DNA from: Hyphomicrobiales bacterium
GTDB taxonomy: Bacteria; Pseudomonadota; Alphaproteobacteria; Parvibaculales; Parvibaculaceae
Direction of reading: 5' to 3'
DNA: 64,000 bases
Assembly: GCA_016124805.1 (NCBI GenBank)
Contig: WGND01000008.1
Coordinates: forward strand, 1-64,000
In this document: piece after piece, positions 17,816-27,438 of the stretch
Layout of the letters: each line of letters begins with the position of its first letter
How positions within the stretch are numbered: the first letter of the stretch is position 1
Position numbers and translations under genes: made by a program
The notes under the pieces: generated by a model
Told to the model about the DNA's origin: nothing
The model's database searches: none
Seen by the model: only the letters and a program-made list of their open reading frames with translations

Positions 17816-19057
17816 TCAGAGGCGTTCGATGATGATGGCCGGTGCCATGCCGCCTGCGGCGCACATGGTGACCAGACCACGCTTCTTGCCGGTGCGTTCC
17901 AGCTCATCAAGAATGGTGCCGATGAGGATGGAGCCCGTGGCGCCGATCGGGTGACCCAGTGCCATCGCACCGCCATTGACGTTCACCTTTTCACGATCAA
18001 GCTTGAGATCACGGATGAACTTCTCGGCGACGACGGCGAAGGCTTCGTTGATTTCCCAGAGGTCGATGTCATCAACCGTGAGACCCGCCTTTGCGAGAAC
18101 CTTCTTGGCGGCGGGCACCGGGGCATTCAGCATCAGCGTGGGGCAATCGCCCATATTGGCCGTGGCAACAATGCGCGCGCGCGGCGTCATGCCATGGTCC
18201 TTGGTGTATTTTTCCGACGCCACGAGAATGGCGGCGGCACCATCCACAACGCCCGACGAATTGCCGGCGTGATGTACATGGTTGAACTTGGTCAGCTCCG
18301 GATAAACCCGCTGCACCAGATTGCCATAGGTTGTGCCCTTGTCATCGACGGGAATATTCATCCACATCTCGAAGACAGGCTTGAGACCGTTCAGGCCTTC
18401 AAGCGTTGTCTGCGGACGGGGAAATTCCTCATGGTCGAGCGCCACCGACCCGTCTTCATTGTAAACGGTGATGAGGGACTTGTCGAAACGACCCTCGGCA
18501 ATGGCGCGCGCCGCGCGCTGCTGGGAGACGAGCGCGAGCTGGTCCACCGCTTCACGGTCAATGCCCTGCATTGTCGCGATGGCGTCGGCACAGACACCCT
18601 GCTGCGACTGGGGATGCACCTTGCGCAGATGCAGATTGCCGGCATCCAGCATGGGCGGTGTCGTGGGATCAGCCGTGGCGGCGGTGTAGGACATCATTTC
18701 CGTCCCGCCTGCAATCACCAGATCTTCCATACCCGACATGATCTGGGCTGCGGCAAGATTGACCGAGGTGATGCCCGAGCCACAGAAACGGTCGAGCGTC
18801 ACGCCTGATGCCTTGGTGTTGTAACCGGCATCCAGCGCCGCCATGCGGCCCATATCGGCACCCTGGGCGCCGCGCTGGGAGGAGGTGCCCCAGATGATGT
18901 CATCGACTTCGGCGGTATTGAGTTCGTTCCGCTCGGCCAGCGCCTTGAGAACAGTTGACGCAAGATGCTGGGGATGAAGATGGGCAAGCGAGCCCTTGCC
19001 CACTTTGCCAATGCCGCGCGGTGTGCGGCAGGCGTCGATGATATATGCCTCTGACAT
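17816..19057 (-). CDS. Acetyl-CoA C-acyltransferase (thiolase)
   Basis: 413 residues, cytoplasmic type II thiolase. The acyl-accepting Cys92 lies in LDRFCGSGITSV. The C-terminal catalytic motifs are both present: GGAMALGHPIGATGS with the active His, and VTMCAAGGMAPAIIIERL with the second Cys. It catalyses thiolytic cleavage of 3-ketoacyl-CoA or the reverse condensation. No other beta-oxidation gene is adjacent, so the exact chain length or pathway is unknown; the two acyl-CoA dehydrogenases at 45-47 kb may supply upstream steps. Full-length, ATG start. A terminator follows. Confidence 0.93.
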   Translation of the reverse strand: MSEAYIIDACRTPRGIGKVGKGSLAHLHPQHLASTVLKALAERNELNTAEVDDIIWGTSSQRGAQGADMGRMAALDAGYNTKASGVTLDRFCGSGITSVNLAAAQIMSGMEDLVIAGGTEMMSYTAATADPTTPPMLDAGNLHLRKVHPQSQQGVCADAIATMQGIDREAVDQLALVSQQRAARAIAEGRFDKSLITVYNEDGSVALDHEEFPRPQTTLEGLNGLKPVFEMWMNIPVDDKGTTYGNLVQRVYPELTKFNHVHHAGNSSGVVDGAAAILVASEKYTKDHGMTPRARIVATANMGDCPTLMLNAPVPAAKKVLAKAGLTVDDIDLWEINEAFAVVAEKFIRDLKLDREKVNVNGGAMALGHPIGATGSILIGTILDELERTGKKRGLVTMCAAGGMAPAIIIERL

Positions 19058-19472
19058 TGAATTTGCCTTTCTTGTTTTCTATCAGATCCGTGACACGCAT
19101 CTGTTTGGAGGTCTGCCGGGGGGCTGTTTTGCAGGTTGCAGCCCTGGCGAAAACGGGTTGGGCGGGATCGTAATGCAGGCCTTTGCGAGACGCCAGAAGG
19201 CCCGATTTCACGCAGCGGAACGCTGGCACGCCACGCAACCCAAGGCAGAGGCGTGACCCATAAGTGACATTTCACAGTGAAAAAGCGGATTGGAGGCTGG
19301 TATCACTGCCGGGAATGCCCACATTTCTCTGGTATCCAATAGAAGCAGATTATAAGACCACCCGACCCTCATGACCGCTGACCGGCACGGCTTCTGGAAG
19401 CTGCAAGACGGCCAAAATCAGCGCTCCCGGATTGACTGAAAGCTTTCGTCAGCCCCAAAAAGAAGAAGACAG
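19058..19472. other. 415-bp divergent intergenic region with short palindrome
   Basis: Lies between the thiolase (leftward) and the RND adaptor (rightward) and must hold both promoters. I see no convincing gene, RNA or terminator. The only clean symmetry is TTTCAC-A-GTGAAA at 19270-19282, which could be an operator. No regulator gene is adjacent. Confidence 0.4.
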
Positions 19473-20609
19473 ATGATCGAGCGCGCCAAGACCCTATTCT
19501 CAGCCTTCAGCCTGAAGCGGATGCACCGATCTCATGTCATTGCCATTGGTATCGGGGTCGCGATCCTTTTGTGGTTTGGCTCCGGCCTGCTGGGCGGGGG
19601 CGATGCGCCCGAAACGACGCTGACGGCGGCGGAGGCGGACAGCGCCAATGCGACGCTGATGCGCGTGCGGGTGGTTGAATCTGTCGCCGAGCAGCGCCAG
19701 GGCTCGCTGACGATCCGGGGCCGGACCAGTGCCAAACGCGCCGTGCAGGTGCGGGCGGAAACGGCCGGCAGCGTGGCGAAGCTGCCCGTTGAAAAGGGCA
19801 TGCGTGTCGGCAAGGGCCAGTTGATCTGCCAGCTCGATATTGATGCCCGCGATGCCCAGATGACGGAAGCCAAGGCCGTGATGCGCCAGCGCCGACTGGA
19901 ATATGACGCCTCGCGCAAGCTTGCCGAGAAGGGCTATCGAGCCCCCACGGTGGCCGCTGAATCCAAGGCGGCCTATGACGCCGCGCAGGCCCGCCTGAAG
20001 CAGATGCAGGTCGAACTCGACCAGACCCACATTTCCGCGCCCTTTGACGGGGTGTTGGACCATCGTCCCGTTGAGGTGGGTGACTATATGCGCCCCGGTG
20101 ATATCTGCGGCATGGTCGTGGAACTCGACCCGCTGCTGGTGATCGGTCAGGTCTCGGAAGACCGCGTAGGCAGCATCGCCATCGGCGAACCGGGACGGGC
20201 GCGCCTTGTGACCGGTGAAACAGCTGAGGGCGCCATCAGCTATGTCGCCAAGACGGCCGATGAGGCCACGCGCACCTTTCGTGTGGAACTGCAGGTTCCC
20301 AACCCGAATTTTGCCATGCGCGCCGGTGTCACCGCGAGCCTGATTGTTCCCGGCGACACCGTCTCGGCGCACCGCATCCCCAGTTCCGTGATCAGCCTGG
20401 ACGACAAGGGCGTGATTGGCGTGCGCACGGTCAACGAGGATGGCCGGGTCAAATTCAATACGGTCGAGCTGATTGACGACACGCCGGAAGGCCTGTGGGT
20501 CAGCGGCCTGCCGGAAAAAGTGACGCTGATCACTGTCGGGCAGGACTATGTGAAAGAGGGGCAGCGCGTGGAGGCCGTGCGCGAAGGCGATGAAGGAAGC
20601 GCCCTATGA
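19473..20609 (+). CDS. RND efflux periplasmic adaptor (membrane fusion protein)
   Basis: 378 residues, linking an inner-membrane RND pump to an outer-membrane channel. A single N-terminal membrane helix (VIAIGIGVAILLWFGSGLLG) without lipobox anchors it. The lipoyl-like half-motifs VRAETAGSVAKLPVEKGMRVGKG and ISAPFDGVLDHRPVEVGDYM flank a helical hairpin (~110-180). Beta-barrel and membrane-proximal domains follow (FRVELQVPNPNFAMRAGVTA). The stop overlaps the pump gene as ATGA, so the two are translationally coupled. No TolC-like outer-membrane gene is nearby, so an unlinked channel must be used. No local TetR or MarR regulator is seen. Confidence 0.92.
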   Translation: MIERAKTLFSAFSLKRMHRSHVIAIGIGVAILLWFGSGLLGGGDAPETTLTAAEADSANATLMRVRVVESVAEQRQGSLTIRGRTSAKRAVQVRAETAGSVAKLPVEKGMRVGKGQLICQLDIDARDAQMTEAKAVMRQRRLEYDASRKLAEKGYRAPTVAAESKAAYDAAQARLKQMQVELDQTHISAPFDGVLDHRPVEVGDYMRPGDICGMVVELDPLLVIGQVSEDRVGSIAIGEPGRARLVTGETAEGAISYVAKTADEATRTFRVELQVPNPNFAMRAGVTASLIVPGDTVSAHRIPSSVISLDDKGVIGVRTVNEDGRVKFNTVELIDDTPEGLWVSGLPEKVTLITVGQDYVKEGQRVEAVREGDEGSAL

Positions 20610-23600
20610 ATGCGCTCATTGATTCCGCCCTCTCCCACACACGCACCGTGATGACCACCATGGTCCTGATGGTGGCGGCGGGCATCATCTCCTTCATGTC
20701 GATCCCGAAGGAAGCCGATCCGGATATTCCCATCCCGATTTTCTATGTCTCGATCATCCATCAGGGCATTTCACCGGAGGACGCCGAGCGCCTGTTGATC
20801 CGTCCCATGGAAACGGAGTTGCGCTCCCTTGAAGGGCTGGAAGACATTACCGCTGTCGCCTCGCAGGGACATGCGGGCATTCTGCTCGAATTCGACGTCA
20901 ATTTTGACAAGGACGCCGCGCTGCAGGATGTGCGCGAGAAGGTAGATCTGGCGCGCGCCAAGCTGCCAAGCGATACCGAGGAACCCATTGTTCGCGAATT
21001 CAACGCCGCCCTTTTCCCGGTTCTCATTGTCACGCTGTCGGGTGATGTGCCCGAGCGCACACTCTATCAGGCCGCCCGCCGCCTGAAGGACGAGATTGAA
21101 GCCGTGCCCACCGTTCTTCAGGCGGAACTGATCGGCCATCGGGAAGAATTGCTGGAAGTGGTGATCAACCCGTCCAAGCTTGAATCCTACAATATTTCGC
21201 AGTCCGAACTGATCAGCATTGTTTCGCTGAACAACCGGCTTGTGGCCGCCGGCAATATCGATACCGGACAGGGACGCTTCTCGGTGAAGGTGCCTGGCCT
21301 CTTTGAAACACGCGAAGATGTGCTGAACCTGCCCGTGAAATCCTCCGGCGACGGTGTGGTGACGCTTTCGGACATTGCCGATATTCGCCGCACCTTCAAG
21401 GACCCGGACGGCTATGCGCGCTTCAATGGTCATTCGGCCATCGCCATTGAGATCACCAAGCGCATCGGTACCAATATCATTGACAATAACGAACAGGTGC
21501 GCAAAGCCGTGGCACAGGCCACAACGGACCTGCCGCCTTCGATCCATGTGAATTACACGCTGGATGCCTCAAACTGGATTTTCCGGTCGCTGGGGTCGCT
21601 GCAAGCCTCCATCACCACAGCCATCATTCTGGTGATGATCGTGGTTGTGGCATCGCTCGGCCTGCGCTCGGCGATTCTCGTCGGCATCGCCATTCCCACA
21701 TCCTTCATGATCGGCTTCCTGTTTCTGGCAACAGCCGGCTACACCATCAACATGATGGTGATGTTCGGCATGCTGCTTGCCGTCGGCATGCTGGTCGATG
21801 GCGGTATCGTTGTCGTGGAATATGCCGACCGCAAAATGTCGGAAGGACTGGATCGACGCGAAGCCTATTCGCTTGCCGCCAAGCGCATGTTCTGGCCGGT
21901 GACATCCTCGACGGCGACAACCCTTGCGGCCTTCCTGCCCATGCTTCTGTGGCCCGGTGTGAGCGGCAAATTCATGAGCTACCTGCCGATCACATTGATC
22001 GTGGTGCTCTCGGCCTCGCTTCTGACCGCCCTTATTTTTCTGCCGACCATGGGTGCCCTTTTTGGCAAGGCCGAAACGGAGAATGACGAAGTGCTCCGGC
22101 AGCTCGCAGGTGCAGAGACAGGCGACATCCGTTCTCTCTCCGGCATGACCGGGTCCTATGTCCGCCTGCTTAGCCGTCTTGTCGAATATCCCGGTCGGGT
22201 GCTGGCCGCGACGGCGGGTATTCTCATCGGCACCATCATGCTGTTCAGCTATTTCAACAATGGTGTTGAGTTTTTCGTCAATACCGAACCGGAACAGGCG
22301 GTTGTGCTGGTAAGCGCACGCGGCAATCTTTCAGCGCAGGATACGCTTCTGCTTGCCAAGGATGTCGAGCGTATCGTGCTGGATACGGACGGCGTGGAAA
22401 CCGTTTTCACACGCACCGGCCCGGGGCTTGGCGCCGGTTCATCGGGACGGAATGACGTGCCCAATGATCTGATCGCGCAGATGATGATCGAGCTCAAACC
22501 CTATGAGCAGCGCCGCCCGGGCGAAGTCATTCTGGAGGAAATCCGCCAGAAGACGAAGACGCTGGCCGGCATCAAGGTCGAGCTGCGCAAGGAAGAAAAC
22601 GGTCCGCCGACGGGCAAGGATATCCAGATCGAGCTGACCTCGCAGAGCTATAAGAAGCTGATGGACACAACGGCGCTGATCCGCGCCCATCTGGACAAGG
22701 AAGTCGATGGCCTGATTGATATTGAAGATGGCCGCCCGCTGCCGGGTGTTGAATGGGTGATGTCGGTTGACCGTGAACTTGCCGGCCGCTTCGGGGCGGA
22801 TGTGACCTCCATCGGCGCCGTGATCCAGCTTGTTACCAATGGCATCCTGATCGGCGAATATCGCCCGGATGATGCGCAGGATGAAGTCGATATCCGGGCG
22901 CGATTCCCGAGCGATTTCCGCGTACTCGACCAGCTCGATAATCTGCGCGTGCAGACACAGCAGGGTCAGGTGCCGCTTTCCAATTTTGTGTCACGAGAGG
23001 CCGAACCGCAGGTCAGTACCATTGAACGCATCAATGGCGTCCGCCGCATCATGATCAAGGCCAATACCGCCATCGATCCGGCAACGGGTGTGAAGATCAA
23101 TGTGGCAGAGAAGGTGGCTGAACTGTCTGACTGGGTAGAGAGCCAGCCGCTGGACCCCGCCGTCAAAATCCGGTTCCGGGGCGCCAATGAAGAGCAGAAT
23201 GAATCCGCCTCGTTCCTGGGTGGCGCCTTGATCGCCGCCCTCTTCCTGATGTTCATCATTCTGCTGACGCAGTTCAACAGCTTCTATCATTCCTTCCTGA
23301 CGCTTTCGACGGTGGTGCTCTCCACTGTCGGCGTCCTGATCGGCATGATGGTGACCGGGCAAGCCTTCTCCGTGATCATGACGGGCACAGGCATTGTCGC
23401 GCTGGCAGGTATTGTCGTGAACAATTCCATCGTGCTGATCGACACGTATCAGCGTCTTCGCGAGGGTGCGATGGATGCGGTGGAAGCCGTGCTTCGTACT
23501 GCCGGGCAGCGGCTGCGCCCGATCATGCTCACCACCATCACGACCATGTTCGGCCTCTTGCCCATGGCACTGCAGATCAATCTTGATTTCGCGGGCCGTG

Positions 23601-23797
23601 ATGTCGTGATCGGTGGACCGGTCGCGGTGTGGTGGGTGCAGCTTTCGACGGCCATTATTTTCGGCCTCGGGTTTTCGACGCTGCTGACGCTTATTCTGGT
23701 GCCGGTTCTGCTGGCTGCTCCGTCTGTGATCCGCGTCAAGCGGGCAAACCGTCACCCGGCAGCCGTGACCTATGAAACATCAAAGGCGGCGGAGTGA
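20606..23797 (+). CDS. RND-family efflux transporter, inner-membrane permease
   Basis: 1063 residues, twelve-helix RND pump with two large periplasmic loops. Family hallmarks: IPKEADPDIPIPIFYVSI and GISPEDAERLLIRPMETELR near the N-terminus, and DVREKVDLARAKLP. In helix 4 the sequence is AVGMLVDGGIVVVEYADR: the first of the two AcrB-type proton-relay Asp residues is kept, but the second is Gly. In helix 10 GIVVNNSIVLIDTYQ has Asn where AcrB has the relay Lys940. Similar replacements occur in NolG-like branches of the family, so this is probably a subfamily trait and not decay. Substrate unknown. The gene ends 18 bases from the convergent DsbA-like gene. Confidence 0.92.
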   Translation: MNALIDSALSHTRTVMTTMVLMVAAGIISFMSIPKEADPDIPIPIFYVSIIHQGISPEDAERLLIRPMETELRSLEGLEDITAVASQGHAGILLEFDVNFDKDAALQDVREKVDLARAKLPSDTEEPIVREFNAALFPVLIVTLSGDVPERTLYQAARRLKDEIEAVPTVLQAELIGHREELLEVVINPSKLESYNISQSELISIVSLNNRLVAAGNIDTGQGRFSVKVPGLFETREDVLNLPVKSSGDGVVTLSDIADIRRTFKDPDGYARFNGHSAIAIEITKRIGTNIIDNNEQVRKAVAQATTDLPPSIHVNYTLDASNWIFRSLGSLQASITTAIILVMIVVVASLGLRSAILVGIAIPTSFMIGFLFLATAGYTINMMVMFGMLLAVGMLVDGGIVVVEYADRKMSEGLDRREAYSLAAKRMFWPVTSSTATTLAAFLPMLLWPGVSGKFMSYLPITLIVVLSASLLTALIFLPTMGALFGKAETENDEVLRQLAGAETGDIRSLSGMTGSYVRLLSRLVEYPGRVLAATAGILIGTIMLFSYFNNGVEFFVNTEPEQAVVLVSARGNLSAQDTLLLAKDVERIVLDTDGVETVFTRTGPGLGAGSSGRNDVPNDLIAQMMIELKPYEQRRPGEVILEEIRQKTKTLAGIKVELRKEENGPPTGKDIQIELTSQSYKKLMDTTALIRAHLDKEVDGLIDIEDGRPLPGVEWVMSVDRELAGRFGADVTSIGAVIQLVTNGILIGEYRPDDAQDEVDIRARFPSDFRVLDQLDNLRVQTQQGQVPLSNFVSREAEPQVSTIERINGVRRIMIKANTAIDPATGVKINVAEKVAELSDWVESQPLDPAVKIRFRGANEEQNESASFLGGALIAALFLMFIILLTQFNSFYHSFLTLSTVVLSTVGVLIGMMVTGQAFSVIMTGTGIVALAGIVVNNSIVLIDTYQRLREGAMDAVEAVLRTAGQRLRPIMLTTITTMFGLLPMALQINLDFAGRDVVIGGPVAVWWVQLSTAIIFGLGFSTLLTLILVPVLLAAPSVIRVKRANRHPAAVTYETSKAAE

Positions 23798-23815
23798 TTA
23801 TCTGATCGCCAGGTC

Positions 23816-24505
23816 TCAGCACCAGCTCGCTGTTTCGGCCTGCGGGGTGTGGAGCAGCTCGCGGATATTGGCCTCGATCAGACGAAAACCGACATTGCCG
23901 TAAAGTTTCTGGCGACCCTGATTGAGAACAAAGCTCGGGCTGCCTTCAATGCGCATCTTGTCGGCGTCCTGATAGTCGGCGGCAAGGTCGGCAAAGGCCT
24001 GACCGCTCTGAATGTGTTTTTCGACAGCGCCAATATCCACGCCATGCGGCCTGGCAATGTCGCATTGCACCAGCCAGTCCGAAATGTCGCGCGCATCGCG
24101 GAAGAAACCCGCTCGCAGATCCCAGATCACGCTGTCATAGACTGACTGTGCGGCTTTTGTGTCGGTGCCCGCAAGGGCATTTGCCCAGCGCGCTACGGCC
24201 TTCATGAAAAGATGCGGACTTGTGGAACTGAGTGGACGCACTGTCAGCCAGACATCGGGGTTGACGGTGATGTGGGGAAACTTCTCACCAACTTCGCGAA
24301 GATGTTTGTTGAAGCCCTGATATTCCCCCCGATCCTTCCAGACCGTCGGAATTTTCGTTGCCGTGTCGCCAAAGACCGAACAGAATCGATGGTCGAAACG
24401 AACCTGATCACCAAATGTTTCATGCACGGTGTCGATGCGTATCTGCGCCACATAGGCCCAGACACATAGAACATCTGAAAAATAGGTAATCTCGACGGTG
24501 CTCAT
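23816..24505 (-). CDS. DsbA-fold oxidoreductase (FrnE/HCCA-isomerase-like), single active-site Cys
   Basis: 229 residues, no signal peptide. Thioredoxin-like DsbA fold: MSTVEITYFSDVLCVWAYVA carries the active-site position as C-V-W-A, so the second Cys of a CxxC is missing. The cis-Pro loop is EGSPSFVLNQGRQKLYGNVG near the C-terminus. This pattern fits cytoplasmic FrnE-like or glutathione-S-transferase-kappa/HCCA isomerase-like proteins and not a periplasmic disulfide oxidase. The ATG at 24505 is used; a GTG sits one codon upstream. It follows the glutamine-synthetase-like gene by about 15 bases and is probably the last gene of that operon. Substrate unknown. Confidence 0.75.
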   Translation of the reverse strand: MSTVEITYFSDVLCVWAYVAQIRIDTVHETFGDQVRFDHRFCSVFGDTATKIPTVWKDRGEYQGFNKHLREVGEKFPHITVNPDVWLTVRPLSSTSPHLFMKAVARWANALAGTDTKAAQSVYDSVIWDLRAGFFRDARDISDWLVQCDIARPHGVDIGAVEKHIQSGQAFADLAADYQDADKMRIEGSPSFVLNQGRQKLYGNVGFRLIEANIRELLHTPQAETASWC

Positions 24506-24520
24506 CACGCCTGTCCGTTC

Positions 24521-25885
24521 TCAGCTGTTGCGCAGATACCAGTCAAAATCAAGGTCGCTCACGGCGGCAAAAAAACGGTCACATTCAGCTTCCTTGATCG
24601 TCAGGAAAATATTGGTGAAGCCGTCGCCCAATCGTCGTTTGAGGAAGTCGGAGCCGCGCGCGACTTCCAGCGCCCGCCACCAGTTCATCGGCAGCGTGGC
24701 TTCCTTCTGCCCATAGCCGTCACCAACGACAGGCGCACTCGGCTCGATCCTGTTCTCAATGCCCTCGGCAATGGCGGCGAGCACAACTGCCAGCGCCACA
24801 TAAGGATTGGCATCCGCGCCGCAGACACGATGCTCCAGATGACGCGTCTCCGGCTTGCCTGCTGTCACGCGCAGTGGCACGGAGCGATTATCCACGGCCC
24901 AGGCCGGTGCGAGTGGCGCATAGGAGTTTTTCCGGAAGCGGCGGTAGGAATTGGCATTGGGGGCAAAGATCGCCATGCTTTCCGCCATGGTCTGTTCCAG
25001 ACCACCAATCGCATGACGCAGCGAAGGCGTCAGTTCCCCCGCACCGGCAAAAAGATTGCCGCTTGTCTCATCCGCCAGCGATACATGCACATGCATGCCG
25101 CTGCCGGAATAGTCAGCATAGGGCTTCGCCATAAATGTCGCGACATAGCCATGCGCATCCGCCACGCCCTTGACGAGACGCTTGTAGAGCACGGCATCAT
25201 CAGCCGCCCGCATCGCATCGGCGCAATGGGCCAGCACGATCTCGAACTGGCCGGGTGCATATTCGGAAATCAGGGTGCGCGCGGGCAGACCCATTTTTTT
25301 TGTGCCGGCAAAAACATCATTGAGGAATCCGGAGAAATCTTCCAAATCCTGCATGAGATAGGCCTGCAGGTCGGACGGCCTGAACCCGTTGGGCGCGACC
25401 GCGGGCATCGGCTTTCCCTTGCGCAGGGACTTGCGGTCGATCAGATAGAATTCCAGCTCAATGGCCACAACCGGCGTGAAGCCCAGGGCCTGAAGCGATG
25501 AGACACAGCGCGCCAGCGCATGGCGCGGATCGGCCGGTGTTGGCGACCCGTCACGTTCAAATGACTGCAGGATCAGCTGGGCCGTGGGCACTTCATTCCA
25601 TGGCGCATGGGTGAGTGTGCCCGCCACGGGATAGCAGGGACGATCTGAATCACCCTCTTCCCAGACAAGGCCCGTTTCAAGAACATCTGCCCCGAGAATG
25701 TCGAGGGACTCGATGGAACAGGGCAAGGGACGCGCGTCGCGATAAGCCGGCACGAGCTCCTCGGGGCGCAGTACCTTTCCGCGCGCCACGCCCGACGGGT
25801 CTGTGAGAAATGCCTGAATCTGCACGATCCCGGGATTGGCCGCGAGAAAATCGCTCGCCTCTTTCGGATCAGGCTTCGACATCAT
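24521..25885 (-). CDS. Glutamine synthetase family protein, PuuA-like (gamma-glutamyl-amine ligase)
   Basis: 454 residues. Glutamine synthetase beta-grasp N-domain (VQIQAFLTDPSGVARGKVL) and catalytic barrel with VAIELEFYLIDR (metal Glu), ISEYAPGQFEI, YSGSGMHVHVSL (ATP/Glu binding) and RHLEHRVCGADANPYVALA. This arrangement is that of class-I-like homologues such as gamma-glutamylputrescine synthetase, which ligate glutamate to an amine using ATP. The adenylylation-site tail of true GlnA is absent. The start at 25885 follows AAGGAGATCGC and overlaps the stop of the upstream aminotransferase as ATGA. Pairing with a class III aminotransferase suggests amine or diamine catabolism; the substrate is not known. 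Confidence 0.85.
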   Translation of the reverse strand: MMSKPDPKEASDFLAANPGIVQIQAFLTDPSGVARGKVLRPEELVPAYRDARPLPCSIESLDILGADVLETGLVWEEGDSDRPCYPVAGTLTHAPWNEVPTAQLILQSFERDGSPTPADPRHALARCVSSLQALGFTPVVAIELEFYLIDRKSLRKGKPMPAVAPNGFRPSDLQAYLMQDLEDFSGFLNDVFAGTKKMGLPARTLISEYAPGQFEIVLAHCADAMRAADDAVLYKRLVKGVADAHGYVATFMAKPYADYSGSGMHVHVSLADETSGNLFAGAGELTPSLRHAIGGLEQTMAESMAIFAPNANSYRRFRKNSYAPLAPAWAVDNRSVPLRVTAGKPETRHLEHRVCGADANPYVALAVVLAAIAEGIENRIEPSAPVVGDGYGQKEATLPMNWWRALEVARGSDFLKRRLGDGFTNIFLTIKEAECDRFFAAVSDLDFDWYLRNS

Positions 25886-27255
25886 GCGATCTCCTTCTGG
25901 CCGCAAAGGACGGCAAGCGCCTCGCCAAATCCGGCCACAAGGCGGTTCACATCTTCGGCTGTTGTCGTTGGTGCGACGAGGGTCATGTTGTGGAACGGCG
26001 TGACCAGCACCTGCCTGTTCAGCAGGAAGAGGTGAATGGCACGCTCAACCACGGGATCAATCGCAGCGGTGGCCTCGGCGCCGTTTTCCAGCGGGCGGGG
26101 TGCAAAAACAAGTTCGGCACGGGCTCCTATCTGCGTCACGGTCCATGGCAGCTTGTGGCGTGTTACGGCCTCACGCAAACCTGTGGCAAGTTTCTCGGCC
26201 AGCGATGTCATATGCGCATAGGCGTCTGCTGTCATGACCTCGCTCAGACAGGCGCGCATGGCCGCAAGTGTAAGGATATTGCCCGACAGCGTGGTGCCAA
26301 TGCCGGAATAGCCCGGCGTCTTGGTTTCGAGTACATGTGCCATGGCCGCCTCGACCTCGGCAGTGAAACCAAAGACGGCAGCGGGCAGGCCGCCAGCAAC
26401 GGGCTTGCCCAGAACGAAAAAATCCGGCTCCAGATTATTGGCCCGGGTGAAACCTCCCGGCCCGGTCGAAATTGTATGTGTTTCATCAAGGCAGATAAGC
26501 GTGCTGTGACGACGCGCAGCCGCCATCAAGGCATCGATGAAACCGGGCTTGGGCAAGACCATGGCCGTATTGGTCAAGGCGGGCTCTGTCAGAATGAGGG
26601 CGATCTCACCGCCTGCCAGCAGGCGCTCGACAGCGTCGATATCGTTGAAGGGTGCGGCAACGCTGGTGTGCGCAATGTCACTGGCCTGCCCGAGCAGGCT
26701 CGGCTTCATGACGGTTTTGCCATTGTCGAGCTTCACGAAGGCGTCTTCCACCTGACCGTGATAGCAGCCATCGAAAACCAGCACCTTGCTGCGGCCTGTC
26801 AACGCGCGCGCCCAGCGCACCACGGCGCGGTTGGCATCGCTCGCCGTTGCGGTGACCTGCCAGAAAGGAAGGCCAAAACGCCCCGCAAGCAGGGCGCCGA
26901 CTTCGGCTGTCAACGCAGACGGCAGCATGGTGGTGAGACCGCGCGCGGCCTGTTCGGCAATAGCTCTGGCAACGGGTTCGGGCGAGTGACCGAACATGGC
27001 GCCGGTATCGCCAAGGCAGAAATCGGCATAGCGCAACCCGTCAATATCGGTGACGGTCGAACCTTTTGCCGATGCCACAAAGAGAGGAAAGGGTGTCTCC
27101 CAGTCAAGCATCCAGTGCAACGGCACACCGCCGGGAAAATGTTTTTGTGCCTTACCTGCCATCTCGCCCGATTTGGGGTGCTGCGCCACAAAGCGCGCAC
27201 GCTCGGCCACAATCATGGCTTGAGCCCGGTTTCTGATGTCGGGGGCGACAGGCAT
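25882..27255 (-). CDS. Class III PLP-dependent aminotransferase (glutamate-1-semialdehyde-like)
   Basis: 457 residues. Fold-type I aminotransferase with FPGGVPLHWM and DIDGLRYADFCLGDTGAMFG at the N-terminus, the PLP phosphate region ATASDANRAVVRWARALTG, CLDETHTISTGPGGF with the PLP-pyridine Asp, and the Schiff-base Lys in FFVLGKPVAGGLPAAVFGF. ATG start with GGAG 8 bases upstream. It is first in a three-gene operon with the PuuA-like ligase (4-bp overlap) and the DsbA-like protein. Likely transaminates an amino group from an amine or omega-amino acid; the exact substrate is not evident. Confidence 0.87.
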   Translation of the reverse strand: MPVAPDIRNRAQAMIVAERARFVAQHPKSGEMAGKAQKHFPGGVPLHWMLDWETPFPLFVASAKGSTVTDIDGLRYADFCLGDTGAMFGHSPEPVARAIAEQAARGLTTMLPSALTAEVGALLAGRFGLPFWQVTATASDANRAVVRWARALTGRSKVLVFDGCYHGQVEDAFVKLDNGKTVMKPSLLGQASDIAHTSVAAPFNDIDAVERLLAGGEIALILTEPALTNTAMVLPKPGFIDALMAAARRHSTLICLDETHTISTGPGGFTRANNLEPDFFVLGKPVAGGLPAAVFGFTAEVEAAMAHVLETKTPGYSGIGTTLSGNILTLAAMRACLSEVMTADAYAHMTSLAEKLATGLREAVTRHKLPWTVTQIGARAELVFAPRPLENGAEATAAIDPVVERAIHLFLLNRQVLVTPFHNMTLVAPTTTAEDVNRLVAGFGEALAVLCGQKEIA

Positions 27256-27438
27256 GGGGATAACTCCACAGAAAGAACTGTACTTTCTATAGACCAGTCA
27301 CGGCTGCCCGCATAGGTGGCATTCTGCCCGGGCTCAGCATTAAGACAGGACAAAATGTGGCGTTTTTCTCGCAAAAAAGGACCCATCGCCATCAATATTC
27401 GGTCGAATGCAGCCGACCGCGCTGTCGGCAAACGGTGA

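Noticed and set aside
25810-27315. 501-residue plus-strand frame
   Set aside because: Antisense to the class III aminotransferase, whose PLP motifs are intact; no domain signal in the shadow frame.
27412-27429. GCCGAC/GTCGGC hairpin downstream of the sulfatase gene
   Set aside because: Only 6-bp arms and no T-run on the sulfatase strand, so not a convincing terminator.
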